The notes under the pieces are model-generated. The model was not told the origin of the DNA, ran no database searches, and was given only the letters and a program-made list of their open reading frames with translations. Positions 9,738 to 22,398 of a stretch of DNA of 64,000 bases are shown here, piece after piece. Location of the stretch: assembly GCA_037176845.1 (NCBI GenBank), contig JAYKXP010000067.1:248001-312000 (forward strand), read 5' to 3'. How positions within the stretch are numbered: the first letter of the stretch is position 1; every line of letters begins with the position of its first letter. The DNA comes from Paramarasmius palmivorus (taxonomy: Eukaryota > Basidiomycota > Agaricomycetes > Agaricales > Marasmiaceae). The position numbers and the translations under genes are program-made.

Positions 9738-11764
9738 CTATTGACCCTGGTTTGCCTTTCTGCGATACTCTGCTTCCTTGTCAAGTGTGTGTTTTATCAT
9801 GGCATCGCGACCGCCAAGGGCAAGCGAGGAAACGACCCAGATCTTCTGCATCTTGGGTACGGACCGCTTCAGCTGATCCATTGCTTTCAATACCAATTGG
9901 GGAGACGCAGAACCCGTGGTCAAGCATTCGACCGCGACGTTGAGATAGACTGATCAGAGTTTTAGCCTATCGACACTCATGACAATTTGCAAAGGTAGCT
10001 TACAACAATGATATTCGTCGTCGTCAGGAAGCGTGTTCGCGGCATTCATGTAAGAGACACCGGCCTCTAAGCAAAGCTTGGATTCTTCGAGCTTATCGTT
10101 GGTTAACTTTGCCTTTTCACGAGAGACGTAGCCCCTCATACTAGGGGATAGAGTCAGTGATAGGGTTTTCAAAGGCTAAAGTAACCTTACGCGTGAGCGT
10201 GACCACAAGGGTAGTCGTAATAAGCTAGCTGGAAGGCGTAATGGGTTCCTGTCGGCGCGATTTTTCCCTCGACGCTTTTGATTACTTCGTTCGCTTCTTC
10301 TAACAACTCCTCAAGAATCTTAAGTTTGTTCGCGGCGGTTTTCTCCCCTGCAGCAAGCTACTTTTGTTAGTATCTCTTTCACAGCATAACATGAGTGATA
10401 CACACTTTCATTAGAGTTTCCATGTGAAGATATTGGACGCCTCGAAGGAAAGTCTCTTCAAAGATACCTCCACGAAGTTCTGGATCCATGTCGGCCCATT
10501 TTTCCCGTCCCCATTTGATGACTTGGATCACACGATTGAGAAACTCGACCATCTTGTCTTGATTGTTCTGCAGACCTCCGTCGGTGAAGCCCATAGCAAT
10601 CCAGGTGCTGGTGTGCAATAGTCAGAGGCAGCCATCGATGAACGAACCGAGCTTACCGCAGACATGTCCCCAAAGTCTGACGGGCTTTTTCCCAGCCATC
10701 AGATCTGATACGCTTCTCCATGTTTTCATAAAGAGTGTCGAAGGGTTCATATGCCCAGCCGCTCAGGCACGTATTCTCTCCTCTGACTATAGAACAAATT
10801 AGTGCGAGAATCCATTGACAAGGTTACAATAGCTGGTCACATTGTCTTTGGAGCTTCTCGAGCCAGGTAGGGTTCGAGATGTGGAAGCATCGCTGATCCG
10901 TAAGTATCGCATTGGTGATATGTTCGATAACTTGCATGTTGAATTGCGCCATGAGTCCTATCGTTCTCACTTGGTCCATCTTCAAAGTTCCTTGCTCAAA
11001 GTCATCATATGCGCCACTAATCACCCAAGCCTATATTGACATTATATCAGCTCAACGATAACTAACGGTGAGTGCGAGATCTTACACTACTCTTCGTATT
11101 ACCTTCGCGCTCCAGCTGAGGAATCATGGCCTTTGCGATCACCCACGGCATCGAGTTGCTTTGACTGTTATTGAACTGTGGGAGCTGTATGGGAGTTTGA
11201 AGTGCCCGTTCTGCCGCTGTAATGGCTTTGGCAAGAGCAACTTCATACTGTTGCTTTTGTTTCTTTTCGCCCTCGGTGAGATTTTCCTTTGGCAAGGAAT
11301 CGAGAGCTTTCTTCCAAGATCCTTGGCTGTTGTGCGGTTGTAAGAGAGCCTGCGAAGGATACTCGTTAGATCAGGGTTCAGTGGCACACACGGCGACGCG
11401 TCTCACATCTTGAGCTGTGGCTAGCCTGGCCCAAGCTTTTGCATAATTTGGATCGAGCTGGGTCGCCTAAGGGAATGTTTGAGTCATGGATTTACTAGGA
11501 AAGGCTGGATATATCACCTTCGCGGCATCCATTCCCGCGTCCATGTATCTGAGCTTCCGCGGTCAACCTGTGAAGCGATGAAAACGATATGTGTACTCAC
11601 CTCTTCATACCTAGTCTGCATGCAGCACGGTTGGCATATAGAATGGCATTCTTGTCGTCAAGCGCAATTGCCTGGGTGTATTTCTGAACAGCGGCCTTAT
11701 AATCCTCCTTGGCGAAAAGCGCGTTGCCTTCATCTTTCAGCTTCTTTGCTCGTTCGGTTGGCAT
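9738..11764 (-). CDS. TPR-repeat protein (co-chaperone-like N-terminus)
   Basis: Multi-exon minus-strand gene. The first exons start MPTERAKKLKDEGNALFAK and encode about three tetratricopeptide repeats (AVQKYTQAIALDDKNAILYANRAACR, split here as AVQKYTQAIALDD plus KNAILYANRAACR; then MDAAKATQLDPNYAKAWARLA), the pattern of TPR co-chaperones that bind Hsp70/Hsp90 tails. The remainder, including RALQTPIQLPQF and a C-terminus ending RRKANQGQ, is not a family I can name. Introns are short, for example after GMKR (donor GTGAGT) and after DAAK. The ATG at 11764 begins the TPR helix. Scattered exons between 9.95 and 11.05 kb read in frame but I did not fix every boundary. It is likely a conserved single-copy gene. 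Confidence 0.7.
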
Positions 11765-12108
11765 GTTTTTTTTTCTGTGGTGGATGCTTGAATGAGAAAA
11801 GATAGAGACTGGGGAAGGGAGGAGCTCTTACACAGCTTGTGAAGAGGCAGAAGCTTGTTTGACGTACAGTTTATGCCTGAGTCTCGTTTTGTCGGAAATG
11901 TCTGTTGCTCCCACCATCACATGAAAGCTAACCAGCCCACAACAAACCCAAGCGATATCCGAATCTTGTTAATATGATGTCTTCTTTCAGTTCCATAGAG
12001 CATTGGTCGAATTTTCGTAGATGAAGGTAGAGGAAAGAGACGAGTTGCACGTAAGCGCGCAGTAACAAAATTCTCAGGCATCTACAAGTAGCTACTACAG
12101 CGGCTTCA

Positions 12109-12937
12109 GCATTGTACCTATACGCAGAATATGACGCCTTTCAGACTGCTTCTCACTTTGAATCTTCTCAATATCCTCTGCACCATCGGAACTTGCGTTA
12201 GAACGAGTAAAGAATTCATGTACGAGACTTACCTTCAGTATATCCGGTTCCACCTTGACTTTCAAGATCAGAGGCCACTCTCGGATTTCCGTATGTGATC
12301 ACCATCAGAGGCAGAACAAAATGCACAAATCATGCTGTTCATGACGTTGCTCAAACCTGACTTGAATGCAATGCGGGTGTCCAACACCTCCCGAGCATCG
12401 AAAGGTAGTCGAACTTCGGGCGTGGAAGTCGATGAGGCCTAGGGATTCCGAGGACAAGAGCAAAACTTTTGCTGCCAAGAATGGCAACGAATAGCTGACG
12501 GAGGTCATCGAGAGGTCATTGCATGTTTGGGGTCCAGAGTCGTCGAGCTTGATATTTGTGAACATGGTCAGCTCGAATACCACCGTTCCCGCATACCAGA
12601 ACTTGGGTCTTCCATGACAGCCGATGCATATTAGGAAATTTTCTTCGCCGAGGGACTTCATATAGCCTATTATTTCGACGATAGTGTTGGCTGTGGTGGG
12701 AGACGGAGGTTGTGGACTTTTGAGTAGAGGGCATTTGCAAACATGATGTAGCGCACTTATGTATCGTTGCTGTTCCCTAATTCCAGCTTCAACAGTCTCT
12801 CGGAACACGGGCTTCTTGCGCATCGAATATTCTAGCGTATAGAAGATCGTTGAACATGGCTTGACGGCTCCTAGTGAATGTCGAAGTCGAAGATTGAGGA
12901 AGGGCCCACGGTCAGAAGCGAAAGTGAACGTGGACAC
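12109..12937 (-). pseudogene. Uncertain small gene or gene remnant
   Basis: A minus-strand ORF (12937-12305, about 210 codons) contains plausible coding such as MRKKPVFRETVEAGIREQQ and IVEIIGYMKSLGEENFLIC, resembling C-terminal parts of the short F-box-type proteins common in these fungi. A following segment reads VITYGNPRVASDLESQ, has a good GTAAGT intron at about 12230-12175, and ends at a stop near 12109. The two parts are in different frames and I found no intron that joins them, so the locus is either mispredicted by me or frameshifted. No family recognised. Confidence 0.3.
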
Positions 12938-14020
12938 GAACCATGACGGCCAACTACCGAATCGTCAAACATCATGCACTGCGGCATTCTCATCTCATCT
13001 CTCCTTCTTGAAAGCGATCAGGAAAGTCCAAAGGCCTTTGAATACGACATTGAGCATTGAACAGAGCTGTGGAACGTTCGGTCCAGGTTTGCCTTTACAC
13101 AATTACAATTCCAAAGCCAGACCGCTGATAATTCGACCTGGCTGCAGCAGGTCCAACTTTTGTCCGTTAATCCTCATAGTATTCGGCCATGACGGAAGAA
13201 AACACGAGATATTCAAATTGTGGGATTGTGGTCGCGAAAATTGTTGTGATGGATGAAGTCAGGTTAATCCTTCCGGCGTCAGGTTCACATTTTCACACTA
13301 GGAAAAAGCAGCACAGTCCATGTATCGAGTTGCAGCCTGTTCCCATTGCTGTGATTGGATAATCCAGCAGCAAGATGGAGCCGTTCAATGATGATAACCT
13401 GGATGACGCTGTGCGGACTCTGCGGAGTGCGCGTTTGCGGTCATATCTACGGGGATCTTCTGGCGAAAGTATTTGCCATTGACATTTTACGCAAGGCTCT
13501 GCATCACTGCCAGTTTCCCTTTGTTTCCATCTTGTGCAGGTACCAAGGTGGCTCTTGGAAGAACACCCGTGTGTCGTTCGACCCATGCCCAGGTTTGGTT
13601 GCCCCACCTCCAGCTTCGACTCGGAGAGACTTTCAACATCTCCTAAGCATCTAGCTTGCGAGACATCTTCGCAAAATCTAGCTGCTCCGCCGTTTCGCAT
13701 CAAGGACCTCTCGGCTATAGACTTGGTAATTCTCGGTCTTCGGAAGAAACAGATACCGGCTCCCAGACTTTCAGGACACGATTTTACATCACCTGAGCCT
13801 TTTTAAACTTCGACCATTATGTTCGTAGAAGTCGTGACTGGGGGGTACGTATGGATTTTTGCTTAACATCTCACGTTCTGACGCTTGATGACCAGTTTTT
13901 ATCACAGACACTCATTGTCAGTCACTATCCTGACATTAGCGTTCTTCTGTGACTCGTCACGTAACTTCAAAATGCCTTCCGATGTCAAAAACTTGTCCCG
14001 CCGGCTAGAACTGTTCAAAA
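12938..14020. other. Intergenic stretch with no supported gene
   Basis: About 1.1 kb. Open frames exist on both strands (for example 12861-13256 + and 13293-13703 -) but they lack recognisable domains, convincing start context or splice partners. Parts may be upstream exons or the promoter of the uncertain minus-strand gene. Nothing further can be supported. Confidence 0.4.
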
Positions 14021-14024
14021 TTGC

Positions 14025-14033
14025 TTTATAATT
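14025..14033 (+). promoter_or_regulatory. TATA-like box of the FAD oxidoreductase gene
   Basis: TTTATAATT lies about 80 bases upstream of the ATG at 14109, a usual distance in fungal promoters. Assigned from position and composition only. Confidence 0.45.
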
Positions 14034-14108
14034 AAATCCGTTTTCAAAGGATTGGAGCGTTCCTCGTCTTTTTACTCGTCGCTCAAGTCATCGTCCTCAT
14101 TCACGGAG

Positions 14109-16098
14109 ATGCTTTTTGGCCATTCGGACGTCTTTCTGGCCTTGGTATGGGCGACGCTCACTTCGGTCTGGGCACAAGACGCCAAAACAGCCTGTCAACA
14201 AATCGAGAACGCAGTCTCAGGGGATTCGGCTGTCTATTATCCTGGTGTGTCTCTTGTCTGATGATTCTCCTGTATTCTAACGCTTGGCTCTTTGCAGGTT
14301 CGCTTCAGTACGGCAGAGGTATCTTCCACTGGTCATCATCTAGCTCGCAGTTGTCGGTGTGCTCTGTGGAACCCGCGACAGCAGAAGATGTTGGAAAAAT
14401 CGTGAGCATACCCATCTCCAGAGAAAGAAAGAAATGCACATTGGTCAATACGTTCTACAGCTACAAGTTGTAGGATCTTCTCGGACGCCATTTGCAGTAT
14501 GAGCTAAGTTTATACATCGCATCGCACAACATTCATTCCTAGTAGGTCAAAGGTGGAGGTCATACCGCCAACCCTGGATTCTCGTCTACGACTGGCGTTC
14601 ACATCGCCATGTCTCGATTCTCGGAAGTGACGTATAACGAGGAGTCGAATACCGCTGTGGTCGGTACTGGTCTCGTTTGGGACGACGTATACAATGTACT
14701 GGAACCCTTGGGTATCGTGGTCGTTGGCGGGCGGTTCACTGGCGTCGGTGTTGCTGGATACTCGTTAGGAGGAGGTATGTGTAACACTGGATTGGCATAG
14801 GCCGATGTGCTCATTTACGTGTTCCAGGTTATTCGTGGCATACTAACCAATATGGGTTTACTGTCGACAACATTGTCGCCTTCGAGCTCGTCCTTCCGAA
14901 CGGAACTGTCCAGAATGTAACCGAAGGTTCTGATGCAGAGCTATTCTGGGGACTGAAGGTATGCAGGCGGTATAGTAAATATCCTATCGTTTGACCATTG
15001 TTCACGTAGGGAGGGTTCAACAACTTTGTAGGCCTGACGACAACCTCTCGCTTGTCAATCGTCTAACAGCACCATTAGGGAATCGTGACAAGGATAACTT
15101 TCAAGACGTTTCCTCTCACCAAGGTTTGGGTATGTTATTCATAGCCATTGCTCTCATATTTTGGTTTTCATGTCGTTCCTCAGGGTGGCCTAATATCATA
15201 TCCCATTGGAACGCACGCCGCAGTCAAGAAGGCGATCTCTAACTTCGTCGAGAACGTTAAAGATCCCAAGGCTGCTATCTTCTCAGCTTACAATGTTGTC
15301 ATCGGACAGGTATGTGTTTATTGTAACTGCCTTGTTCAGCATCCTGAGCTGTTCAAAGGTCCCGGTATTTCTGCAATACCTATTCTATGATGCCCCCACA
15401 GTGCTTGACGGCGTTTTCGACGACTTCTTGAGGATCCCTTTCTTGACGAAAGATGTCAGCACTCGTTCTTTCCCTTCCCTTGTTCGAGCAACTATTACCA
15501 ACATAACAACCGGAACTAGGTAACTTTTCTGATTTCCTGATTCGCATTTAGGCTCATACACGTTGACAGAGGAATCTTTGATACAGTTCCTGTCACTCAT
15601 TACACTCCCAGCTTGATCGATGCTATCGTCAACGAAACCGACGTGAGTACTAGTCTGACTCAACGATCTCGGAATGTAACTGAGCGTATTTCTGGCCAGT
15701 TCTGGGGTGACAGACTATTTCTCAAAAGCCCCATTACCATGTCATGGGGTATCGAACCCTTCCTACCTTCTTCTTTATCGGCGGGAAACTCGAGCTCTCC
15801 TTTCCCTGCTACCCGACCAGAGGGGAAGGCGTTATGTCCTACAATCCTTTACTACAACTGGGCGCTTTCAGGCTTCGACGACGACTTCCATGATGGTGCT
15901 CGTCAAAGCGTTGCAGCTATCAAAGCGCTGGCACAATCCGAAGGCGTGCTTGGTGATAGCAAGTATCCAAACTATGCCATTTTCGATACTCCGTTGGAGG
16001 AGATGTATGGAAGTGACAATGCACAGAGGTTAAAAGATCTTAAGAAGGTTGTGGATCCTGACGATGTAATGGGCCTATGTGGTGGATTCAAATTCTAG
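14109..16098 (+). CDS. Secreted FAD-linked oxidoreductase (berberine-bridge-enzyme type)
   Basis: About nine exons, all with GT-AG introns. The ATG at 14109 opens a signal peptide (MLFGHSDVFLALVWATLTS, cut near VWAQD), so the enzyme is probably secreted. The PCMH-type FAD domain follows: TPFAV, then KGGGHTANPGFSST whose His is the usual site of covalent flavin attachment, then VVGGRFTGVGVAGYSLGGG and GYSWHTNQYG, all typical of the family. The C-terminus has a BBE-like end with YPNYAIFDTP and DPDDVMGLCGGF. Family members oxidise sugars, alcohols or alkaloid-like substrates with O2; the substrate here cannot be read from the sequence. Key motifs and length (about 500 residues) look intact. An upstream in-frame TTG near 14053 is not needed as a start. 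Confidence 0.88.
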
Positions 16099-16433
16099 CC
16101 GACGGTAGTATAGGTATTAATGTTACCCTTGTCACCCTAGCCTGTACACGCATATGTCGTGTGGAGTATTCACGTCTTGGATCCAGCATCGATTCCTCGA
16201 AGGCTGTTGTTTGCCGTTGGGATCCACTGCACTGATTGAAATTCGTCGATTCAGTTTCCGCTGGTATGTACAGGATTACTGTAGATGTCGTGCAACAAAG
16301 CTGTAACGAAGTTGCTTCCATGAGATGGAGTAAAGAGGACCCTGAAGCACAGCCAAGCACAGCTAGGCACGCGAGCACAAAAAAGTCTCGTGGCAGTGAA
16401 CCGTGACGCGTGACGCAGGTGGCCCGTGCGCGA

Positions 16434-16440
16434 CTTTAAA
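16434..16440 (+). promoter_or_regulatory. TATA-like element of the penta-EF-hand gene
   Basis: CTTTAAA lies 55 bases before the ATG at 16495, following a GTGACGCGTGACGCA direct repeat (about 16403-16417) that could be a bZIP/CRE-type factor site. Inference from position. Confidence 0.35.
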
Positions 16441-16494
16441 GGCGCGCAGCGCTGAAACTCATCATCGATCTTCAACTTCTTTTCTCATCACGAT

Positions 16495-17717
<1,223 letters not shown>

Positions 17718-18940
17718 TTTATCTCGCCATCTTCACTGTATTTAGTATGTACCATAGGGAGTTTTGTAGCGTTTCGATTCTCGAAGCCATGTATTTTCAG
17801 TGTTTCCCAAATTGTGGATGGTTCCGGACTCGATTTGGCGCCGGGCGCTTAGACTATTCCCACGAACGTCACCTTTTCCCAAACCATATCGTGCATGCGC
17901 GGCCTCTTCAAGGCCTTGAACTGCACGGTAACAGACCAAACACAGACGTTGTTGAATGTTCTGATCTCCGGTCAATGTAGGACTCCTCAATCTATCATCC
18001 GTATAATTTCCGTATAATTGTAGTTCACGAAGGAGACATCGGAACTGATTCAGTCAACAACCAGCGCGCAATGTCATGATGGAGAAAGGAATTTGGACCC
18101 TTTGAATCGCCGGCGCCGTTGCAAAGCATATCTTGGCACTGTACGAGGCCTTCTAGGGTTGGGTACGGTGTTCTCAGATTAATTTCGGGATGGGTATGTC
18201 CTCCTACCTGTTGCCTACCTGAAGTTTCCAGATTTCAAGTCGCTCACTAGCATCTGCGTAACATGCACCGTTGTTCGGCTTATGAACCTCTCTCGACGAA
18301 TTATACTGTGCCTGGTTCGCCACTTTTCGCCGTCTTAATCTGAGGGGCACTGTTGCAAATGAATCGCTTGTGAATGTCGACCCTTTCCTGCATGGACGTG
18401 TATCGAGGTATTTAAATCCACTTTTGTAGATTGACGGCTAACGTGATGGTTTTGAATTGTAGAAGTTCGTACCACTGGCAGTACATCGACATCAACGAAT
18501 GAGAATGGCTACAATAATACGGGTGCGTGATAAAGACTGCATTTACTATCCGTGACTAACACAATTCTGCATTATTCAGCATTCATGAAAGATATAACGC
18601 TGGTCTTACAACTACTCCGGGCTTCTTCAGGCTTCTTCCAAGCATTTTAATAGTAGGTTGGCGATGGATTGAACGATTCATAATACCGCGCATAAGCGTC
18701 GTTGTGTCATAGGAACGTATATATCCTCGCTTACATAGAATTCACGCTTGTGGCCTCACGTTTGTGTGTTCGTTGACACGCTCTACCTCTAACCCCGGAT
18801 AAACTCAGGACTTGCAAGCCCGGATGCCGTCCATGTCACCTCGCCAATAGTCTTAGACAGGTGGGAATGGTTGCCATTGATAGCAAGGTGCGTTCAATAA
18901 CGTTTGACTGGTATTTCTTATCGAGTTTTTGTTTCTAGAA
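17718..18940. other. Intergenic region without a supported gene
   Basis: About 1.2 kb between the penta-EF-hand gene and the glycosyltransferase promoter. No long open frame and no recognisable motif. A segment at 18460-18590 has a fair intron-like pattern (GTGCGTGA to TTCAG) and might be an untranslated or non-coding transcript; this is not enough to call a gene. Confidence 0.5.
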
Positions 18941-18941
18941 T

Positions 18942-18949
18942 TTATATAA
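18942..18949 (+). promoter_or_regulatory. TATA box of the glycosyltransferase gene
   Basis: TTATATAA lies 66 bases upstream of the ATG at 19015, with a pyrimidine-rich stretch (CTCGTCTCCTCTGTCGCC) between it and the start, as is common at fungal transcription starts. Confidence 0.55.
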
Positions 18950-19014
18950 GATGCGGATTCAACTCATGTTAAATTCCTCGTCTCCTCTGTCGCCATTTTA
19001 ACTCTCAATAAGCC

Positions 19015-20955
19015 ATGGGTGCTCTCAGCAAACCTATCAATCGCCATATTGTTATGCATGCTGTTGCTGCATGGGGTGCGTTGGAATGCAATAGACCGTG
19101 TATCTCGATACATGACTAACCTCTGGTATTGCAGGTCACAACAAGCCTCTGATTACATTTGCAATCCTCATAGCAGAGGCACGGCCAAACGTCATACTGA
19201 CGATTTTGACGAACGCTTCGATGCATGCCAAGATGCACGCGGAACTCAAGAATCTACCTGAAGAGAGATTGGACCCAATCTCCCATAGAATTCAGTTCGT
19301 ATTCCATACTCATGCATATCAATTCTCGTTCCTAGACACGTTCATAGTATCCTAAATGTTGGCGGCGAAACAGGCTCCCTACCTGGCTTGGAGATGGACC
19401 AAGTAGCGTCCTCCTTGATAACCCTTTACAAGCAATCAGGAGTTGTGACATGTTTGACATCTGGAAACACTGTCGGAGGAACTGACCTGCCTCCTCCTAG
19501 TGTTGCTATAATTGATGTAAGAACCTCATATTATACCCACAGCCGAGGAAATGCTAACTCGGAAGATCAGCCCTTCGCACCGTACGCTATAGCAGCGATT
19601 CGCTCCGTGGCATCTCCTCTAGCGGTCCCCATCTTACTGTGGTTCACTTCAACCGCCGGAACTGCAACGCACTTCGTAGGGCCAGAAGAATTAGGAGGCG
19701 GACCTGATTTTGTCGATTTGATTGACAAGGAAATGAAGCTCAGTGGGCGCCCGTTCAAGGATGTCGCCCCTAAGGTATTATAATTCGCCTAAATAGGTAT
19801 CCGCTGAAGCATACTTACGTTCTCGGCGCGACACAGTTGATATTCCCGGTAAAGGGCGAAGTAATTCAACTTCCTGGATATCCTGCACTCTATGATTACG
19901 AACTTACTCCTCAAGAGGTAAGTTACCCGCCTTTTGTAAGGTGTATGTCTTAATGACTCCGCGGCGCTAGACAAATATGCCTGGTCATGAAGAAGTGATC
20001 TACGCTATGCGAAAAGCAGCTTACCAAGTTGAGGGGACCATTACTGCATCAACTTCCGTGCTCGAAAAGGATGCCATACAAGCAATTCGGTCTCACTTCC
20101 AGAAACTTGGACAAGAATGGATAAATATAGCGCCTCTTTCAGTAATCCCTGGTGTGCAGGTGTCAACAAAGAAAGACGAGGCGATAGACTCGTTCTTAGG
20201 CAGGATGGAACAGCAGTTCGGTGGACGGTCTGTCCTATACGTGCGTCCCGTTTTTATCCCATATGCTCCGCTTCAACCCACATATACTCAGATTTCGTTT
20301 GGCTCCGTTTGGTGGCCTTCCAAAGTTGCTACTCTCTGGGCTCTCCTCGACGAGCTCATTGCCGAAAGAGTGCCATTCATTATGGCGTCTCCATCGCCCT
20401 TTGCACAAGTTCCAGATGATATCAAGCAGCGTGCTCAAGAAAGTGGGATCGGAATGATTGTAACCTGGGCACCACAGGAACACATCCTAACGCACAGCGC
20501 CACGGGATGGTTCCTTACCCACGGTGGATGGAACAGCACGCAAGAAGCTCTGGTGCATAAAGTTCCTCTGTGAGTGCATGAATACGCAGTATGATGAGTT
20601 CAATATTGATGGCCGCTGCTACAGCATTTTCTGGCCAATCAGTGCTGACCAGCCCCTCGTTTCTGCGCTCTTTACTCTTACGCACGAAGCCGCATTCGAG
20701 CTTGTGGAGGTACGCACTGGAGAACACAGCACGAAGAGGCCCTATCGCTGTAACTCGGGTGGCATGTCTCCGAAGTTCACCCTGGAATCAGCAAAAGAGG
20801 AATTCCATCGGGTATTGAAGAGCATTAGAGGAGAGGAAGGCCAGCGTGTGCGATCCAACTTTTTGCAGCTGGCAGAACAAATTGAGAAGACCTGGGACGA
20901 TGGCGGTGAAGCTAGAGGGCAGCTGGAGTTCTTCTTGGAGAGATTTGTAGATTGA
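19015..20955 (+). CDS. UDP-glycosyltransferase (GT1 family)
   Basis: Multi-exon gene encoding about 500 residues. The N-terminus has HAVAAWGHNKPL, with the His of WGH the usual catalytic base. The middle includes [20 protein letters not shown]. The C-terminal sugar-donor motif is complete: [16 protein letters not shown], then [16 protein letters not shown], then after an intron FWPISADQP, where the terminal Asp-Gln pair suggests a UDP-glucose-type donor. It would transfer a sugar from a UDP-sugar to a small acceptor, such as a lipid or secondary metabolite; the acceptor is unknown. The intron at about 20570-20625 (GTGAGT to CTACAG) falls between the two donor motifs. The frame is intact. The stop codon is followed within 25 bases by an inverted-repeat element. 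Confidence 0.9.
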
Positions 20956-20975
20956 ATGAGTCTCGCAATATAACG

Positions 20976-21565
20976 TACTATCGATCATCTAGAAGTGCAA
21001 AGTAAAATGTCACTACTGTAAAAGTTCCTCATTTTCTTCCTGTTCCTCTCGGTATTTTGTAGGCAACATCTTGACATACTAAAGCTTCAATCCCATGTAT
21101 TTCCTGATTTTTAATGTGAGTGTTGAAGGATACCAGGGGTTGCCGGTCAGGATCTTGAAAAACACCTAGAAGTGCAAAGTGCCGCGCCAACGGTTTTCAC
21201 CTTCATCCTCCATGCTCAAAGCTCGTTCTACCTCTGGAAGGCTTGAGGCACATAGATTACCACTATCCTGATATGTACAGCAATTTTTGTGGCATATGAA
21301 AGTCTGTAGCCCCGTAGAAAAATCGAGAAGTGTAGACGCGCGCCGTTGGCGGGAGGAAGCTGTCATTTCCTCAATTGCAAAAATTATTCGCTCTCTTCTC
21401 TCTACTATTCCGAAAATCTGAATTGACAGTCTTTTAGATACTATACTAAATTGTCTATGAAAAATTTGTGGGAGGTTTTTCATTAAGGATTGACGACAGG
21501 GGAAGGTAAATACACTGAAATTTGCACTTCTAGGATGACTTTGCACTTCTAGATGATCGATAGTA
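20976..21565. mobile_element. Nested inverted-repeat element (MITE-like)
   Basis: A 28-base perfect inverted repeat is formed by 20976-21003 and 21538-21565, containing CTAGAAGTGCAAAGT. A second 14-base inverted repeat with the same core, CCTAGAAGTGCAAA, is at 21165-21178 and 21521-21534. The core thus occurs four times, two in each orientation, as if one short TIR element sits inside another or the end was duplicated. The interior has no convincing gene; a minus-strand frame at 21166-21546 has no recognised domain. It lies only about 20 bases past the glycosyltransferase stop, so the transcript 3' end may carry it. Size and structure fit a non-autonomous DNA element; its superfamily is not determined. 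Confidence 0.75.
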
Positions 21566-21829
21566 GATTCTTTAGAAACTAGCTTGAATGGGTCGGCGCT
21601 TTCGCCGACCAGAACGAGTTCAAGTTCGCATGCAATCCGTTCTTTTTTTCAGTGGTAATTGTTCGGGTAGCCCTAGATAGGTACTAGTATTCAAGTAATA
21701 CAAATATTTTGCTCGACGGGCGGGGTACAAGATACATAGAAAAAAAAATACAGCCCAATGACAACTTTCTCAATCCCGGCCGTAGCAAAGCCAAAGGAGA
21801 ACGTCAATCAAGACGGTCAAATCGTCCAG

Positions 21830-22398
21830 TCAGGTTTCCGACGCTTTGCTGAGAGCGAAAAGTTCGGTATGTTTGGCCGAACCTGCATCAGAAATGAGAA
21901 AGACCGTAAAACGGCCAAAAGCGACATACGTACATCGATGATTGAAGCATCGACAACGTACTCGCGTGTCTTCGTGAATGATATGCAATATCCTCTCTGT
22001 ATATCGTTAGAAACCCGAACGGAAAAAAGACAGAAAAGAAAAAGTTACTCACCGGTCCTCCTGATGTAGTTGACTCGAACCCAGTCTATGTTTTCGACCC
22101 GGGAACCAGCATAGTGTCCTTGCCAGTACCGGATTCGCCCACCAATGTCGTCAGAGCAGCCGATTTTCACGAGAGAAACGCCCGTCCTCGTTTCGGTGAC
22201 TCTGAAATGGTAAACCCAGCCGATTGCTTCATCCGCGTGAAAAGTACTCGTTATCTCCATCCCAATCTTGAATCGAGTGCGCCAGGTGAGAGAATTGAAG
22301 ACTTTGATCGCGAAGACAACTTTGATGAGGAAGAAAACTCCCTTGACCGAGAGCAGAAGCACGAGGAGGCCCAAACCGACGATGAAAACTGAAACCAT
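21830..22398 (-). CDS. Membrane-anchored GIY-YIG domain protein (T5orf172/Mug113-like)
   Basis: Three exons (22398-22053, 21996-21934, 21882-21830) join in frame to 153 residues. The N-terminus is a hydrophobic segment (VGLGLLVLLLSVKGVFFLI) that should span a membrane. The GIY-YIG-type core follows: GWVYHFRV, then LVKIGCSDDIGGRIRYW, matching the fungal G-[WY]-[IV]-Y ... KIG-R-[ST]-x-D ... R-[IL]-x-x-W pattern. The C-terminal exons give ERILHII, CRCF, and CSAKHTELF, which is the family's usual closing segment with cysteines and an HTE motif. The domain is related to nucleases, but the role of these fungal copies is not known. Here KIGCSDD has Cys where many members have Arg or Lys-Thr. An in-frame stop sits just upstream of the ATG. 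Confidence 0.72.

Noticed and set aside
12861..13256. Plus-strand 131-codon frame
   Set aside because: No recognisable domain and it overlaps the minus-strand uncertain gene; composition looks like a chance frame.
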